A stretch of DNA of 6,892 bases from JBCCFX01 sp039029515 (lineage in GTDB: Bacteria > Planctomycetota > Phycisphaerae > Phycisphaerales > SM1A02), in contig JBCCFX010000202.1 in the NCBI GenBank assembly GCA_039029515.1, positions 1 to 6,892 of the forward strand. The letters run 5' to 3'. The number at the start of each line of letters is the position of its first letter. The first letter of the stretch is position 1. Positions 1 to 6,751 of this stretch are shown here, in pieces. The notes under the pieces are model-generated. The model saw nothing but the letters and a program-made list of their open reading frames with translations, made no database searches and was not told the origin of the DNA. Both the position numbers and the translations under genes were made by a program.

Positions 1-608
<608 letters not shown>

Positions 609-648
609 CCGCCCCCGGTGCATTCGCATCGGGGGCGGTTTGTTTTTT
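609..648 (+). terminator. Strong intrinsic terminator of the 16S transcription unit
   Basis: Arms 609-621 and 626-638 form a 13-bp stem (CCGCCCCCG pairs with CGGGGGCGG, then an inner GTGC/GCAT segment with one G-U pair) closed by the loop ATTC. It is followed by TTTGTTTTTT (639-648). The stem plus U-tract is a textbook Rho-independent terminator on the + strand. On the - strand no U-run follows the hairpin, so it should act for the rRNA unit rather than for the convergent operon. Its position ~185 nt after 16S supports the 16S gene being a unit of its own. Confidence 0.9.
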
Positions 649-650
649 GG

Positions 651-706
651 CAGTGGGCAGTGGGCAGTGGGCAGTGGGCAGTGGGCAGTGGGCGATGGGT
701 CGTGGG
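651..706 (+). repeat. CAGTGGG heptamer tandem array with G-quadruplex pattern on + strand
   Basis: Six exact CAGTGGG units (651-692) are followed by two degenerate units, CGATGGG and TCGTGGG (693-706). This gives eight GGG tracts separated by exactly 4 nt, twice the number needed for a canonical G3 quadruplex. It begins 2 nt after the U-tract of the 16S terminator, so only read-through RNA would carry it. Such heptamer arrays can change unit number by replication slippage. Folding is inferred from pattern only. Confidence 0.95.
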
Positions 707-718
707 TTCAATTCCGAA

Positions 719-757
719 CCCTGAACCCCGAATCCCGAACCCCGAATCCCTAATCCC
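719..757 (-). repeat. Imperfect 7/8-mer array with G-quadruplex pattern on - strand
   Basis: On the + strand there are six C-tracts of 3-4 nt (719-721, 726-729, 734-736, 740-743, 748-750, 755-757) separated by 3-4 nt spacers of the type GAAT, GAA, TGAA and TAAT. On the - strand this reads as GGG/GGGG tracts with ATTC, TTC, TTCA and ATTA loops, again more than the four tracts a quadruplex needs. The array overlaps the last codons and the stop of the methyltransferase gene, so it forms the 3' end of that mRNA. Confidence 0.9.
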
Positions 758-1544
758 GCTTCCGATACACCGAAATATGCGTGCTCGGGCTGTGCGATAA
801 CGTCGAAGCCAGCACGCGTTCCGGCACGTACAGCAACGGGCCCAGCACCATCCCGGAACCCGGGACGCGCTTCAGAACCCATTCCACCAGCGTGCGCACG
901 GATTTCAACAGGCGATGCCCAGGGCCGACCGGGTCATTCATCAGCACCAGAAATGGTCGGCGGTCAACAAGTTCAAGACCTGCAGCCGTACACCATCGAT
1001 CAATCGTGGCGGCGTCGCGATGGACGATGTGCTCCAGCCGTTGTTCCGAGCCGTTGAGGAAGCCATCGGTCATGATCAGGACGCCGTCGTCATCGAGCAG
1101 ATTGACCATCGCTCGCAGCGCCGTCTGGTAGCGCGCATCGTCAACGATGTGAAACATCACATCCATGATGGTGATGAGCTGCACCGGTCCGATGGTCAAC
1201 GTGAGATCTTCATCACCGATGTCTCCGCGTTCAAAAGCGGCGTTCGGAAATCGCTGGCGAAGGTTCTTCACCGCGACATCCGTGAGATCAATGCCATGGA
1301 CCGATTTCACATTGTGGTCGAGCAATGCCCGAATGTAGACGCCGGTGCCGGAGCCAATGTCGAGTGCAGAGATCGCTGATGCATCGCGCACATGGGTGCG
1401 CATCACCCGATCAAAGACTCTTCGTCGTGCGCGATATGCCCAACGGTTGAATGCGACGCCCCAGCCGCGCCGACCGACGCCGGTCTCGTCGTATGACTTT
1501 TCCAGGCGTTGTTCCCAATACTGGTCGGCGTTGAAATCGCTCAT
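750..1544 (-). CDS. Class I SAM-dependent methyltransferase, probable glycan O-methyltransferase
   Basis: The predicted 264-aa cytoplasmic enzyme has a Rossmann-type methyltransferase fold. Motif I, LDIGSGTG, lies at residues ~61-68. The acidic residue that binds the ribose is in GIDLTD (~84-89), GDIGDED is at ~107-113, and a motif-IV-like DVMFHIVDD is at ~128-136. The ~120-residue C-terminal tail is not diagnostic of a substrate. I start it at the ATG at 1544 because that ATG overlaps the sulfotransferase stop as ATGA, with GGGAA 8 nt upstream. An in-frame ATG at 1559 would add five residues but lacks a ribosome binding site. It is the last gene of the leftward operon. Its final codons and TAG stop (750-752) lie inside a G-rich repeat. 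Methylation of a sugar hydroxyl is inferred from the glycosyltransferase, flippase and sulfotransferase neighbours; a small-molecule or protein acceptor cannot be excluded. Confidence 0.9.
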   Translation of the reverse strand: MSDFNADQYWEQRLEKSYDETGVGRRGWGVAFNRWAYRARRRVFDRVMRTHVRDASAISALDIGSGTGVYIRALLDHNVKSVHGIDLTDVAVKNLRQRFPNAAFERGDIGDEDLTLTIGPVQLITIMDVMFHIVDDARYQTALRAMVNLLDDDGVLIMTDGFLNGSEQRLEHIVHRDAATIDRWCTAAGLELVDRRPFLVLMNDPVGPGHRLLKSVRTLVEWVLKRVPGSGMVLGPLLYVPERVLASTLSHSPSTHISVYRKRD

Positions 1545-2500
1545 GCCGATGATTCCCATGCGGGCGGATAGCCGAGTCGAACGAGGTCGTCGCCGAGAAT
1601 CCGCTCGATGGTCTGCAGCTGACCGGGCTCGAGGTCGCGTCGGCCCTTGCCGATATGGGCGGCGCTGACTGGCCGCGCGACTTCCGCGTGGTGAGCCAGC
1701 GCGCCGACGTCCTGCATGGACGCTGCTGTATCAGTGGAATCAAGCATCGTCGCATCGTAGTCGATCTCGATAAACGCGCAGATTGAATGGAGCGCATCAG
1801 GCGCATCAGAGACGAGTGACTCGTACCGAATCTCCAGACATGTGCCGGGATGGGCATGCTGAAACGCCTCCGCCGCATGAATCGATGTCTGCCAGCGATC
1901 CATGGCGGCCGTCATCGTCCGTTCGCGTCCGCCTTTCTCCATCATCGATCGCACGACATCAACGCCATCGCGCACGAGCACGATGAACCGGGCGTCGGGA
2001 AAGACCTGCCGAATGTCTTGCATGTGATACACATTGAGCGGCGTCTTGTCGGCCCATCGAGCAGCACCGTTCCCGTGCGCCAGGCTGTGCGCCGTGTAGA
2101 CCGCATCGACGATCGTCGCAAGGCTCTGACGATTCACGGCAACCTTGCGGAGCGACGTCCGAACTTCATCAAGTTTGAGATCAAAGACCGCGAAGTCCGG
2201 ATGCGCTTCCAGGTGATCCATGGTCATGTGCACCAACGCCGTCCACGATCGATCTCGGTATTGGCGGTACATCCGGATCATCGCTGGCAACGCACTATTC
2301 TCAGGCGGAATGTGCAATGCGCCGCTGTGCTGCAGCATGCGCCTGAGCAACGTGCTGCCACATCGACCTGAACCCACGATGAAGATCGGCGCGAAGCGTG
2401 CTGAGTCGTACAGCGACCGTTCGCCGCGCACCATACGGAACGGCGCACGAATTCCATTGGCGACGACTCGTCGCCACGGCGTTGATTCGGAGCGACTCAT
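1541..2500 (-). CDS. PAPS-dependent sulfotransferase (Sulfotransfer_1/3-like)
   Basis: The predicted 319-aa protein would transfer sulfate from PAPS to a hydroxyl, most likely on a sugar given the operon. The 5'-phosphosulfate loop is IFIVGSGRCGSTLLRRML (residues 39-56), with the P-loop-like GSGRCGST at 43-50. ADKTP (150-154) matches the conserved (D/E)KxP segment seen in bacterial members. The 3'-phosphate binding region is RFIVLVRDGVDVVRS (171-185). IRYESLVSDAP (224-234) and IGKGRRDLEPGQ (283-294) match the family's late RYEDL and basic-loop regions. Length is normal and there is no signal peptide, so it should act in the cytoplasm, before or without export. The ATG at 2500 overlaps the acyltransferase stop (ATGA), with AGGG 5 nt upstream. 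Its own TGA overlaps the likely methyltransferase start in the same way, pointing to coupled translation. Confidence 0.93.
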   Translation of the reverse strand: MSRSESTPWRRVVANGIRAPFRMVRGERSLYDSARFAPIFIVGSGRCGSTLLRRMLQHSGALHIPPENSALPAMIRMYRQYRDRSWTALVHMTMDHLEAHPDFAVFDLKLDEVRTSLRKVAVNRQSLATIVDAVYTAHSLAHGNGAARWADKTPLNVYHMQDIRQVFPDARFIVLVRDGVDVVRSMMEKGGRERTMTAAMDRWQTSIHAAEAFQHAHPGTCLEIRYESLVSDAPDALHSICAFIEIDYDATMLDSTDTAASMQDVGALAHHAEVARPVSAAHIGKGRRDLEPGQLQTIERILGDDLVRLGYPPAWESSA

Positions 2501-2994
2501 GCGTGCCCTGTTCCGCGTGGACCATCGGGATCAAGGCCGATCGGTTCGCCCGTGCGCAGGCGTTGCATCAGTGAATTGGCTTCATCATCAGACAGAGCGC
2601 GAAGGACGCGCGCCGGGTTGCCGACCGCAATCGATCGCTCAGGGACTGACTTCGTGACGACGGCGCCGGCGCCGATGATGCTGCACGCGCCGATTTCCAC
2701 GCCGGGCAGGACGAGGACGTTGAATCCCGTCCAGACAAAGTCGTGCAGGCGCACCGGGACTGGTCCGCGAATCGGGCAATGTGCGAGCACGGCGGATTGC
2801 GTGCCCAGCACGCAGTAATCCCCGATCGTGACCAGATGCGGATTGACGCGATCGACGGTGCCGAAGATCCGGCAGCCTTCGCCGATGGACGCGCCGAGAG
2901 CGCGGGCTTTCTCGATGGCTGATGGCCGCGCGACCGGAAGTCCCATGAGTCGTCGAACAAGAGTCTGCAGTGGGCCAGGTTGGCGCGTCGTCAT
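2497..2994 (-). CDS. Left-handed beta-helix (hexapeptide) acyltransferase, probable O-acetyltransferase
   Basis: This 165-aa protein carries hexapeptide turns typical of the LbH acyltransferases (maltose/galactoside acetyltransferase, WbbJ and colanic acid acetyltransferase types). They run from about residue 36 (ASIGEGCRIFG) to the C-terminal block LPGVEIGACSIIGAGAVVTKSVPERSIAVGNPA, which spans ~96-128 and ends in the canonical GNPARVL. His72 in AHCPIRG is a candidate catalytic residue, placed by pattern only. The short N-terminal segment and acidic C-tail are unremarkable, and there is no signal peptide. It probably moves an acetyl group from acetyl-CoA to a sugar. The frame is closed by an in-frame stop ~55 nt upstream with no other ATG, GTG or TTG between, so the ATG at 2994 is the start. 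The ribosome binding site is poor. It overlaps the next gene by 4 nt. Confidence 0.92.
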   Translation of the reverse strand: MTTRQPGPLQTLVRRLMGLPVARPSAIEKARALGASIGEGCRIFGTVDRVNPHLVTIGDYCVLGTQSAVLAHCPIRGPVPVRLHDFVWTGFNVLVLPGVEIGACSIIGAGAVVTKSVPERSIAVGNPARVLRALSDDEANSLMQRLRTGEPIGLDPDGPRGTGHA

Positions 2995-3119
2995 AGACCG
3001 TGTCCGTTCAGCGGTGAAGTCGCGTGCGAGGTTGGCGAGTGAACGTTCTCAATGGAGGTCAAGTTGCCTGATCGCGGTATTCAAGACCGAGTTCACAGCA
3101 CGGTTGACGTGCGGCTTCA
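2995..3119 (-). other. 125-nt gap inside the leftward operon
   Basis: This is the only sizeable gap in the operon, between the flippase stop and the acyltransferase start. On the - strand there are -35-like words (TTGAAT and TTGACC) but no acceptable -10 about 17 nt beyond either. The small stem CGGT-cttgaat-ACCG is not followed by a U-run. I see no terminator, no convincing promoter and no small gene, so the transcript probably continues through. Confidence 0.4.
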
Positions 3120-4634
3120 TCATGACTTCGACGCACCGGGGCGAAGGTCTCGGGAGAGTTCCCGAAGCTCACGAATGGCGCGCCGACCGTGTGGCACGGT
3201 CACCCACGCCACGATATAGACCGCGCCAAACACGAGCAAGTCTGCCGCAAACTGCCATGCCACATGGAGTCCATTAACTGGAATGTCCGGGACAAGCCAC
3301 ACGGCGACGCCTGCGATGGTTGATGTCAGGGCCGGCATCCACAGCGCGTTGATGAGATGACGCAGTCGAATCGGTGTGCCCTGATAGCAGTACAAGATGC
3401 CTGGTATTCGCATCACGACGACGTTGATGGAGTATGCGAGCGCGACGCCGGTCGGCCCCCATGGAAGGCCGATCACAAATGCAGCGCAGGTCACCGGCGT
3501 GGCGATGATCGCCCATCGAAGTTGCCGATTCGTATGTCCAAGCGAGATGTATACCCAGGTGGTCGCCACGTTGAAGGTACCGATCAATGCGGCAGGTGCG
3601 AGGAGCCTGAAGATCTCGATCGCGTCCGTCCATTGTGGTCCGAGGACGGTCAGCACGGCGTGGTCCGCGGCGACGAAGAGCAGCACCACGGCCGGCATGC
3701 CGATCGCGGTCATGAATAGCAACCCGCGTTCGTAGTAGAGAATGAACCGTTTGGGATCATTCTGCAGCCGGCTGAGTGTCGGCAGCGCGACAGCGCTCAT
3801 TGGTGCATTGATCTGTTGGATCGGCAGCAATAGGAGTTGGTACGCCTTGGAATACAGTCCGAGCGGGCCATCGCCCCAGCGACGGCCGATCAGAATATTG
3901 TCGAGAGTACGCGAGATGTAGACCATCAGATTCGACGCCGATAGATGGCCGCCGAACGCAAGCATCCCGCGCACGCCGGCGCCGCGCCGGAATCGGCCGG
4001 GCATCCACCGACTTGCGGACCATGTGCCGAGCATCATGATGAAAGCCTGCACAAGGATCTGAAGCACGAGTGCCCAGACGCCCGCGCCGAACCAGGCAGC
4101 GATGACTGCGGCGACAATGCCTGACGTCACTGCAGTGATCTGGATAATCGCCAAGGCGCCAAAGCGCATCGAGCGCTGCAGCAGTGCTTGGTGTTGAATG
4201 GTGAGGCCGGACATCACGAACGACGTGGCAATGGCCACCGTCAACAATGTCAGGCTTGGTTCCTGATAGAACCAGGCGACAGCCGGCGCCAAGGCGCTGA
4301 CCGTGAGTGCGATTGCAACGCCGATCGCGACGTTTATCCAGAACAAGGTGCTGATCTGGTCGTGGTTGATCTCGCCGCGCTGCACGGTGGCGAGTGACAG
4401 ACCGAAGTCTTTGAATCGTGTTGCGAGGCTCGTCAACGTCAGCACCATCGCGACGAGTCCGAATTCATCCGGCGAAAGCAATCGTCCGAGGATCGACAGC
4501 GAGGCGATGCCCAGCACGAACTTGACCGCCTGGCCGACCATGGTGAACGTGCCGCCACGGACGGTCCTCCCGCGCAGATCACGGTCATCAAGTGATGCAT
4601 CGAATGCCGGCGGTGTGGGCTTGGAGTCGTTCAT
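3120..4634 (-). CDS. Wzx-type polysaccharide flippase (MOP superfamily, WzxC/TuaB-like)
   Basis: The predicted 504-aa integral membrane protein would move a lipid-linked saccharide across the cytoplasmic membrane. Hydrophobic helices fill most of the chain, with obvious ones near residues 31-50, 58-73, 98-122, 128-143, 161-181, 184-204, 306-333, 343-364, 374-391, 397-414, 432-448 and 459-480. Motifs of the WzxC/TuaB branch are clear: GRLLSPDEFGLVAM (50-63), DFGLSLATVQRGEI (76-89), STLFWINVAIG (95-105), LDNILIGRRWGDGPLGLYSK (244-263) and PIQQINAPMSAVALPTLSRL (271-290). The highly charged C-terminus (484-497) is cytoplasmic in this family. Length fits. The ATG at 4634 lies 6 nt after the glycosyltransferase stop, so the two are co-transcribed. 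No Wzy polymerase or Wzz regulator is visible in the window. Confidence 0.95.
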   Translation of the reverse strand: MNDSKPTPPAFDASLDDRDLRGRTVRGGTFTMVGQAVKFVLGIASLSILGRLLSPDEFGLVAMVLTLTSLATRFKDFGLSLATVQRGEINHDQISTLFWINVAIGVAIALTVSALAPAVAWFYQEPSLTLLTVAIATSFVMSGLTIQHQALLQRSMRFGALAIIQITAVTSGIVAAVIAAWFGAGVWALVLQILVQAFIMMLGTWSASRWMPGRFRRGAGVRGMLAFGGHLSASNLMVYISRTLDNILIGRRWGDGPLGLYSKAYQLLLLPIQQINAPMSAVALPTLSRLQNDPKRFILYYERGLLFMTAIGMPAVVLLFVAADHAVLTVLGPQWTDAIEIFRLLAPAALIGTFNVATTWVYISLGHTNRQLRWAIIATPVTCAAFVIGLPWGPTGVALAYSINVVVMRIPGILYCYQGTPIRLRHLINALWMPALTSTIAGVAVWLVPDIPVNGLHVAWQFAADLLVFGAVYIVAWVTVPHGRRAIRELRELSRDLRPGASKS

Positions 4635-4640
4635 TCGGCG

Positions 4641-5882
4641 TCATCCGACACTACGAACGCCCGTGTCGGCGAGTTCGCGATAGATCGTCTCGAGCGTTGT
4701 CATCAGTTTGGCGTGATCAAAATGGTCCGTCACATACTGACGCCCGGCATGGCTCCATTCATCCCAATGTGAACGAGAAGCGATGGCAGTCTGGATCATG
4801 TCGGCAAGCGCGGAGGGCTGTTGTTGCGGGACAAGATGTTGCCGTTGCTCCGGGCAGACGCTGTCAGGCATGCCGCCAACATCAGACGCGATGACCAACA
4901 TGCCGTGTGACTGCGCTTCGAGCAACGTCAACCCCTGCGCTTCGGCCGCGCCATCATCCGTGACAATGCCGGGCGCGAGCAGGACGTGAGAAGTAGCGTA
5001 CGACTCACGCACACGTTCGATGGGAAGCGCGCCGTGCAACGAGACGCACGTCTGAACATCAAGTTCACGCACCAGCGACTCGAGTGATGCGCGTTCTGGT
5101 CCATCGCCAATGATGTCGTAGCGAATCGGCACATCGCGATCGCGTAACGCTGCGACGGCACGGATTGCGAACTCAATGCCCTTGACCGGGACGAGACGCG
5201 CGACGCTGAGCAGTCGAATCGGATCGTCATTTCGGGCTGCCAATGGGACACCATTCTCATGGCTGGCGCGCACACCGACCGGCAGCGTCGTGACTCGTGA
5301 GTCTGGTGCGCCGAGTTGCGTGATGTTCTGACGGGTGAATGCGCTGTTGACGGTGAAGCGTTCGCCGTGAGCAAACAGTGCGCGATACACCGAGTTGCCG
5401 TATCGAGTTGGATACGCCGTGGCATCGCTGCCATGAAAGCTGGTCAACAGCGGGGCGTTCATCACACCGAGCCGACGAAGTGCATCCATGCGGACGCCAT
5501 TCCAACCGTGGTGCGCGTGGACGACGTCGATGGGGTCGATATGCAGGAGTGGCACGGCCTGGCGCCAGAGTTCACCGGATCGACCCTCGCGGCCGGCGAG
5601 GAGACTCCGCACGCATATCGCGGGTCGCTTCCAGCCATGGCCGGCGATGAGGCCGGTGAGGCCGAGCACGCGTGGGAGCGTCGACCAGGACAGGGATGGT
5701 CGGATACGCCGGCGATCGATCAGCCTGAACCGTTCGACATCGGCGTGGATGGGATCATGGTCTGCCGCGGCGTCGGCCACGATGGAGACCTCGTGACCAC
5801 GCTCAATCATGGCGGTGATCTGGTCGAGGACGAACGTCTCCGAGACCGCGGGAAATGTGTCCAGGACGTAGGCAACGTGCAT
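4641..5882 (-). CDS. GT4-family glycosyltransferase, WcaL/AmsK-like, for surface polysaccharide
   Basis: The predicted 413-aa GT-B retaining glycosyltransferase would transfer a sugar from a nucleotide-sugar donor to a growing lipid-linked glycan at the cytoplasmic membrane face. The N-terminal half opens with the Rossmann strand MHVAYVLDTFP and SETFVLDQITAMIERGHEV (14-32), typical of the WcaL/AmsK/EpsF kind. VHAHHGWNG (121-129) and SFHGSDAT (148-155) line the acceptor cleft. The C-terminal half has LLSVARLVPVKGIEFAI (224-240), IIGDGPE (257-263) and the EX7E motif, E314 to E322, in AEAQGLTLLEAQ. IASDVGGMPD (331-340) follows, as in GT4. The first residues already form the fold's first strand, which supports the ATG at 5882. 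It is the first gene of the leftward operon; the promoter must lie in the ~50-65 nt to the divergent lipoprotein gene. The sugar added cannot be predicted. Confidence 0.94.
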   Translation of the reverse strand: MHVAYVLDTFPAVSETFVLDQITAMIERGHEVSIVADAAADHDPIHADVERFRLIDRRRIRPSLSWSTLPRVLGLTGLIAGHGWKRPAICVRSLLAGREGRSGELWRQAVPLLHIDPIDVVHAHHGWNGVRMDALRRLGVMNAPLLTSFHGSDATAYPTRYGNSVYRALFAHGERFTVNSAFTRQNITQLGAPDSRVTTLPVGVRASHENGVPLAARNDDPIRLLSVARLVPVKGIEFAIRAVAALRDRDVPIRYDIIGDGPERASLESLVRELDVQTCVSLHGALPIERVRESYATSHVLLAPGIVTDDGAAEAQGLTLLEAQSHGMLVIASDVGGMPDSVCPEQRQHLVPQQQPSALADMIQTAIASRSHWDEWSHAGRQYVTDHFDHAKLMTTLETIYRELADTGVRSVG

Positions 5883-5919
5883 GCGCGGCGGGCTCGGCTC
5901 AAGAGGCTTGGGGACGGTC

Positions 5920-5926
5920 TACAATA
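5920..5926. promoter_or_regulatory. Candidate overlapping divergent -10 elements
   Basis: TACAAT (5920-5925) resembles a sigma-70 -10 box for the rightward lipoprotein gene. Read on the other strand, the same seven bases give TATTGT (5926-5921), a weaker -10 for the leftward glycosyltransferase operon. I find no good -35 for either direction at 16-18 nt. Position is the main support: this is the only gap between two divergent genes. If real, the rightward transcript would start at about 5931-5933, giving a very short leader. Confidence 0.3.
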
Positions 5927-5946
5927 TCGGGATGAAAAGGCGACGC

Positions 5947-6255
5947 ATGAGGCACATTCAGATCGACAACTCTTCCAATCGTTGGCGATGGGTCGTTCTA
6001 TGCATAAGTACCGCAGTCTTCGTCGGCTGTGACGGGTCTGTACCCGCAGAACTGAACGAGCGGGACCCGAATGCGCCACCGCCGCCGGGCGAGACGGTGA
6101 TTGGTCCGACGGACCCGGACGACATTCGATCATCGTCACCGGGTGGTCGTCGTTCGACGCTCGGGAAGGCACTGGATTCGGCGGAAAACGTGATCGACGA
6201 CTACGAACAGAAGTCGAAGGACCTTGCAGACGAATTCGACGACCTGAATCGATAG
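5947..6255 (+). CDS. Small lipoprotein, hypothetical
   Basis: The predicted 102-aa lipoprotein belongs to no family I recognise. Residues 12-27 form a positively led hydrophobic segment (RWRWVVLCISTAVFVG) ending at Cys28, and VFVGC serves as a loose lipobox. The mature ~75-aa part starts CDGSVPAELNERDPNAPPPP, a proline-rich linker, and ends in a charged, probably amphipathic helix (residues ~71-102, from TLGKALDSAENV) ending DEFDDLNR. I chose the ATG at 5947 because AAAAGG lies 6 nt upstream. An in-frame ATG at 5932 adds MKRRR and would sit almost at the predicted transcript start. An even earlier ATG at 5881 is unlikely because it precedes the candidate promoter. The stop is TAG at 6253-6255. 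It is divergent from the glycan operon; a cell-envelope role is inferred from the lipobox alone. Confidence 0.7.
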   Translation: MRHIQIDNSSNRWRWVVLCISTAVFVGCDGSVPAELNERDPNAPPPPGETVIGPTDPDDIRSSSPGGRRSTLGKALDSAENVIDDYEQKSKDLADEFDDLNR

Positions 6256-6361
6256 GAGAATTGTGGTAGTCTTCGCAACACGGGGCGGCCGCGTGGACCG
6301 CGTTCGTCCGGATTAAGGTTGTGACCGCACGTCTGCGGGTACGCTCAGCAAGGAGATATCG
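6256..6361 (+). other. Leader region between the two lipoprotein genes
   Basis: This is a 106-nt spacer with no terminator for the first lipoprotein gene. A small hairpin CCGCA-cgtc-TGCGG (6325-6338) stands 11 nt before the Shine-Dalgarno of the next gene, and GGAC/GTCC (6295-6298 with 6306-6309) could form a second. No clear promoter is seen, so the two genes may share a transcript. Confidence 0.35.
6350..6355 (+). promoter_or_regulatory. Strong Shine-Dalgarno AAGGAG for the 50-aa lipoprotein
   Basis: AAGGAG at 6350-6355 lies 6 nt before the ATG at 6362 and pairs with the CCTCCTT at the 16S 3' end in this same window. All the other genes here have weak or partial sites. This match decides the start of the small gene and argues strongly that it is translated. 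Confidence 0.85.
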
Positions 6362-6514
6362 ATGCGTTCGAAGATCAGAATTCTCGGCATGGTTGCCTTC
6401 GCCCTTCTCGGACTTGGCCTTCTCGTGAGCTGCACCGCCAGCGATACCGATGAAGCCGCGGACGCCGTGGAAGACGCAGCGGATGCTGCTGCCGCCACGA
6501 CGCAGGGCGAGTAA
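6362..6514 (+). CDS. 50-aa micro-lipoprotein, hypothetical, entericidin-like in size and layout
   Basis: ATG to TAA gives 50 codons, short enough to be missed by default gene finders. Residues 2-6 (RSKIR) are basic and 7-22 are hydrophobic. LLVSC (20-24) is a good lipobox with Cys24 as the lipidated residue. The mature peptide is only ~27 aa: CTASDTDEAADAVEDAAD, then an alanine run and TTQGE at the end. It is acidic and Ala/Asp-rich, with repeated EAAD/EDAAD units suggesting an alanine-rich helix. Size and plan recall the entericidins (~40-50 aa lipoproteins), but there is no residue-level match I would call homology. The strong Shine-Dalgarno 6 nt upstream, the intact signal and the hairpin ~37 nt downstream all support a real gene. 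Its function is unknown. Confidence 0.8.
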   Translation: MRSKIRILGMVAFALLGLGLLVSCTASDTDEAADAVEDAADAAAATTQGE

Positions 6515-6550
6515 TCCTCGACCTGATTCATTGGTGTGAATGACGAGTTC

Positions 6551-6579
6551 ACGGCCGTCTCCTTCGGGAGGCGGCCGTT
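6551..6579 (+). terminator. UUCG-capped hairpin after the micro-lipoprotein gene, likely terminator or 3' stabiliser
   Basis: Arms 6551-6562 and 6567-6578 form a perfect 12-bp stem with one G-U pair (ACGGCCGTCTCC against GGAGGCGGCCGT), closed by a C(TTCG)G tetraloop, the most stable known. The downstream tract is only TTGTCGT, so it lacks a proper U-run. It may terminate weakly or protect the 3' end of the lipoprotein mRNA. Confidence 0.65.
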
Positions 6580-6626
6580 GTCGTATGCGCGCTGATCGCG
6601 GGTCGGATGTTCGGGTGCAGGCCACG

Positions 6627-6660
6627 AAAAAGGCCACCCCGATCAATCGAGATGGCCTTT
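6627..6660 (-). terminator. Hairpin with - strand U-tract, probable leftward terminator
   Basis: AAAGGCCA (6629-6636) pairs with TGGCCTTT (6653-6660), and an inner CGAT/ATCG (6640-6643 with 6646-6649) can extend the structure. Read leftward, the stem ends in TTTTT (6631-6627), a proper U-tract. Read rightward, the TTT lies within the stem and is followed by CG, which makes it weak. It therefore favours transcripts entering from the right, though it could also back up the UUCG hairpin. Confidence 0.6.
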
Positions 6661-6662
6661 CG

Positions 6663-6705
6663 AAATCCATGCCGCGCGGAGAGGCGCGACACGGAGAGAA
6701 GAGAG
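6663..6705 (-). repeat. Structured repeat, copy 1 (diverged)
   Basis: This 43-nt unit has 11 paired positions, 6667-6677 with 6684-6694, around the hexaloop 6678-6683. A purine-rich GAGAGAAGAGAG tail (6694-6705) follows on the + strand. It differs from copy 2 at five positions: 6670, 6675, 6680, 6686 and 6691. Positions 6670/6691 and 6675/6686 are paired with each other and both pairs are kept; 6680 is in the loop. Confidence 0.9.
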
Positions 6706-6751
6706 CTTTTCAGAGGCCCACATTTTGACCATGCGAGCGATCAATGTCCAT

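Noticed and set aside
651..757. Insertion sequence remnant or attachment site at the low-complexity block
   Set aside because: There are no terminal inverted repeats, no transposase fragment and no target duplication; simple tandem repeats explain it.
915..1379. 154-aa + strand frame antisense to the methyltransferase
   Set aside because: The opposite strand has clear methyltransferase motifs over the same bases; this one has no recognisable motif or ribosome binding site.
3041..3048. Palindrome GAACGTTC in the operon gap as an operator
   Set aside because: It is only 8 bp with no extended symmetry and no nearby promoter; expected by chance.
5316..6032. 238-aa + strand frame antisense to the glycosyltransferase
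   Set aside because: It is a high-GC shadow of the - strand gene: no domain, no start signal, and it runs over the divergent promoter and into the lipoprotein gene in another frame.
6540..6728. 62-aa open frame on the + strand
   Set aside because: It runs through the UUCG hairpin, the GGCC hairpin and repeat copy 1, is Arg/Ser/Pro-rich, lacks a Shine-Dalgarno and has no family features.
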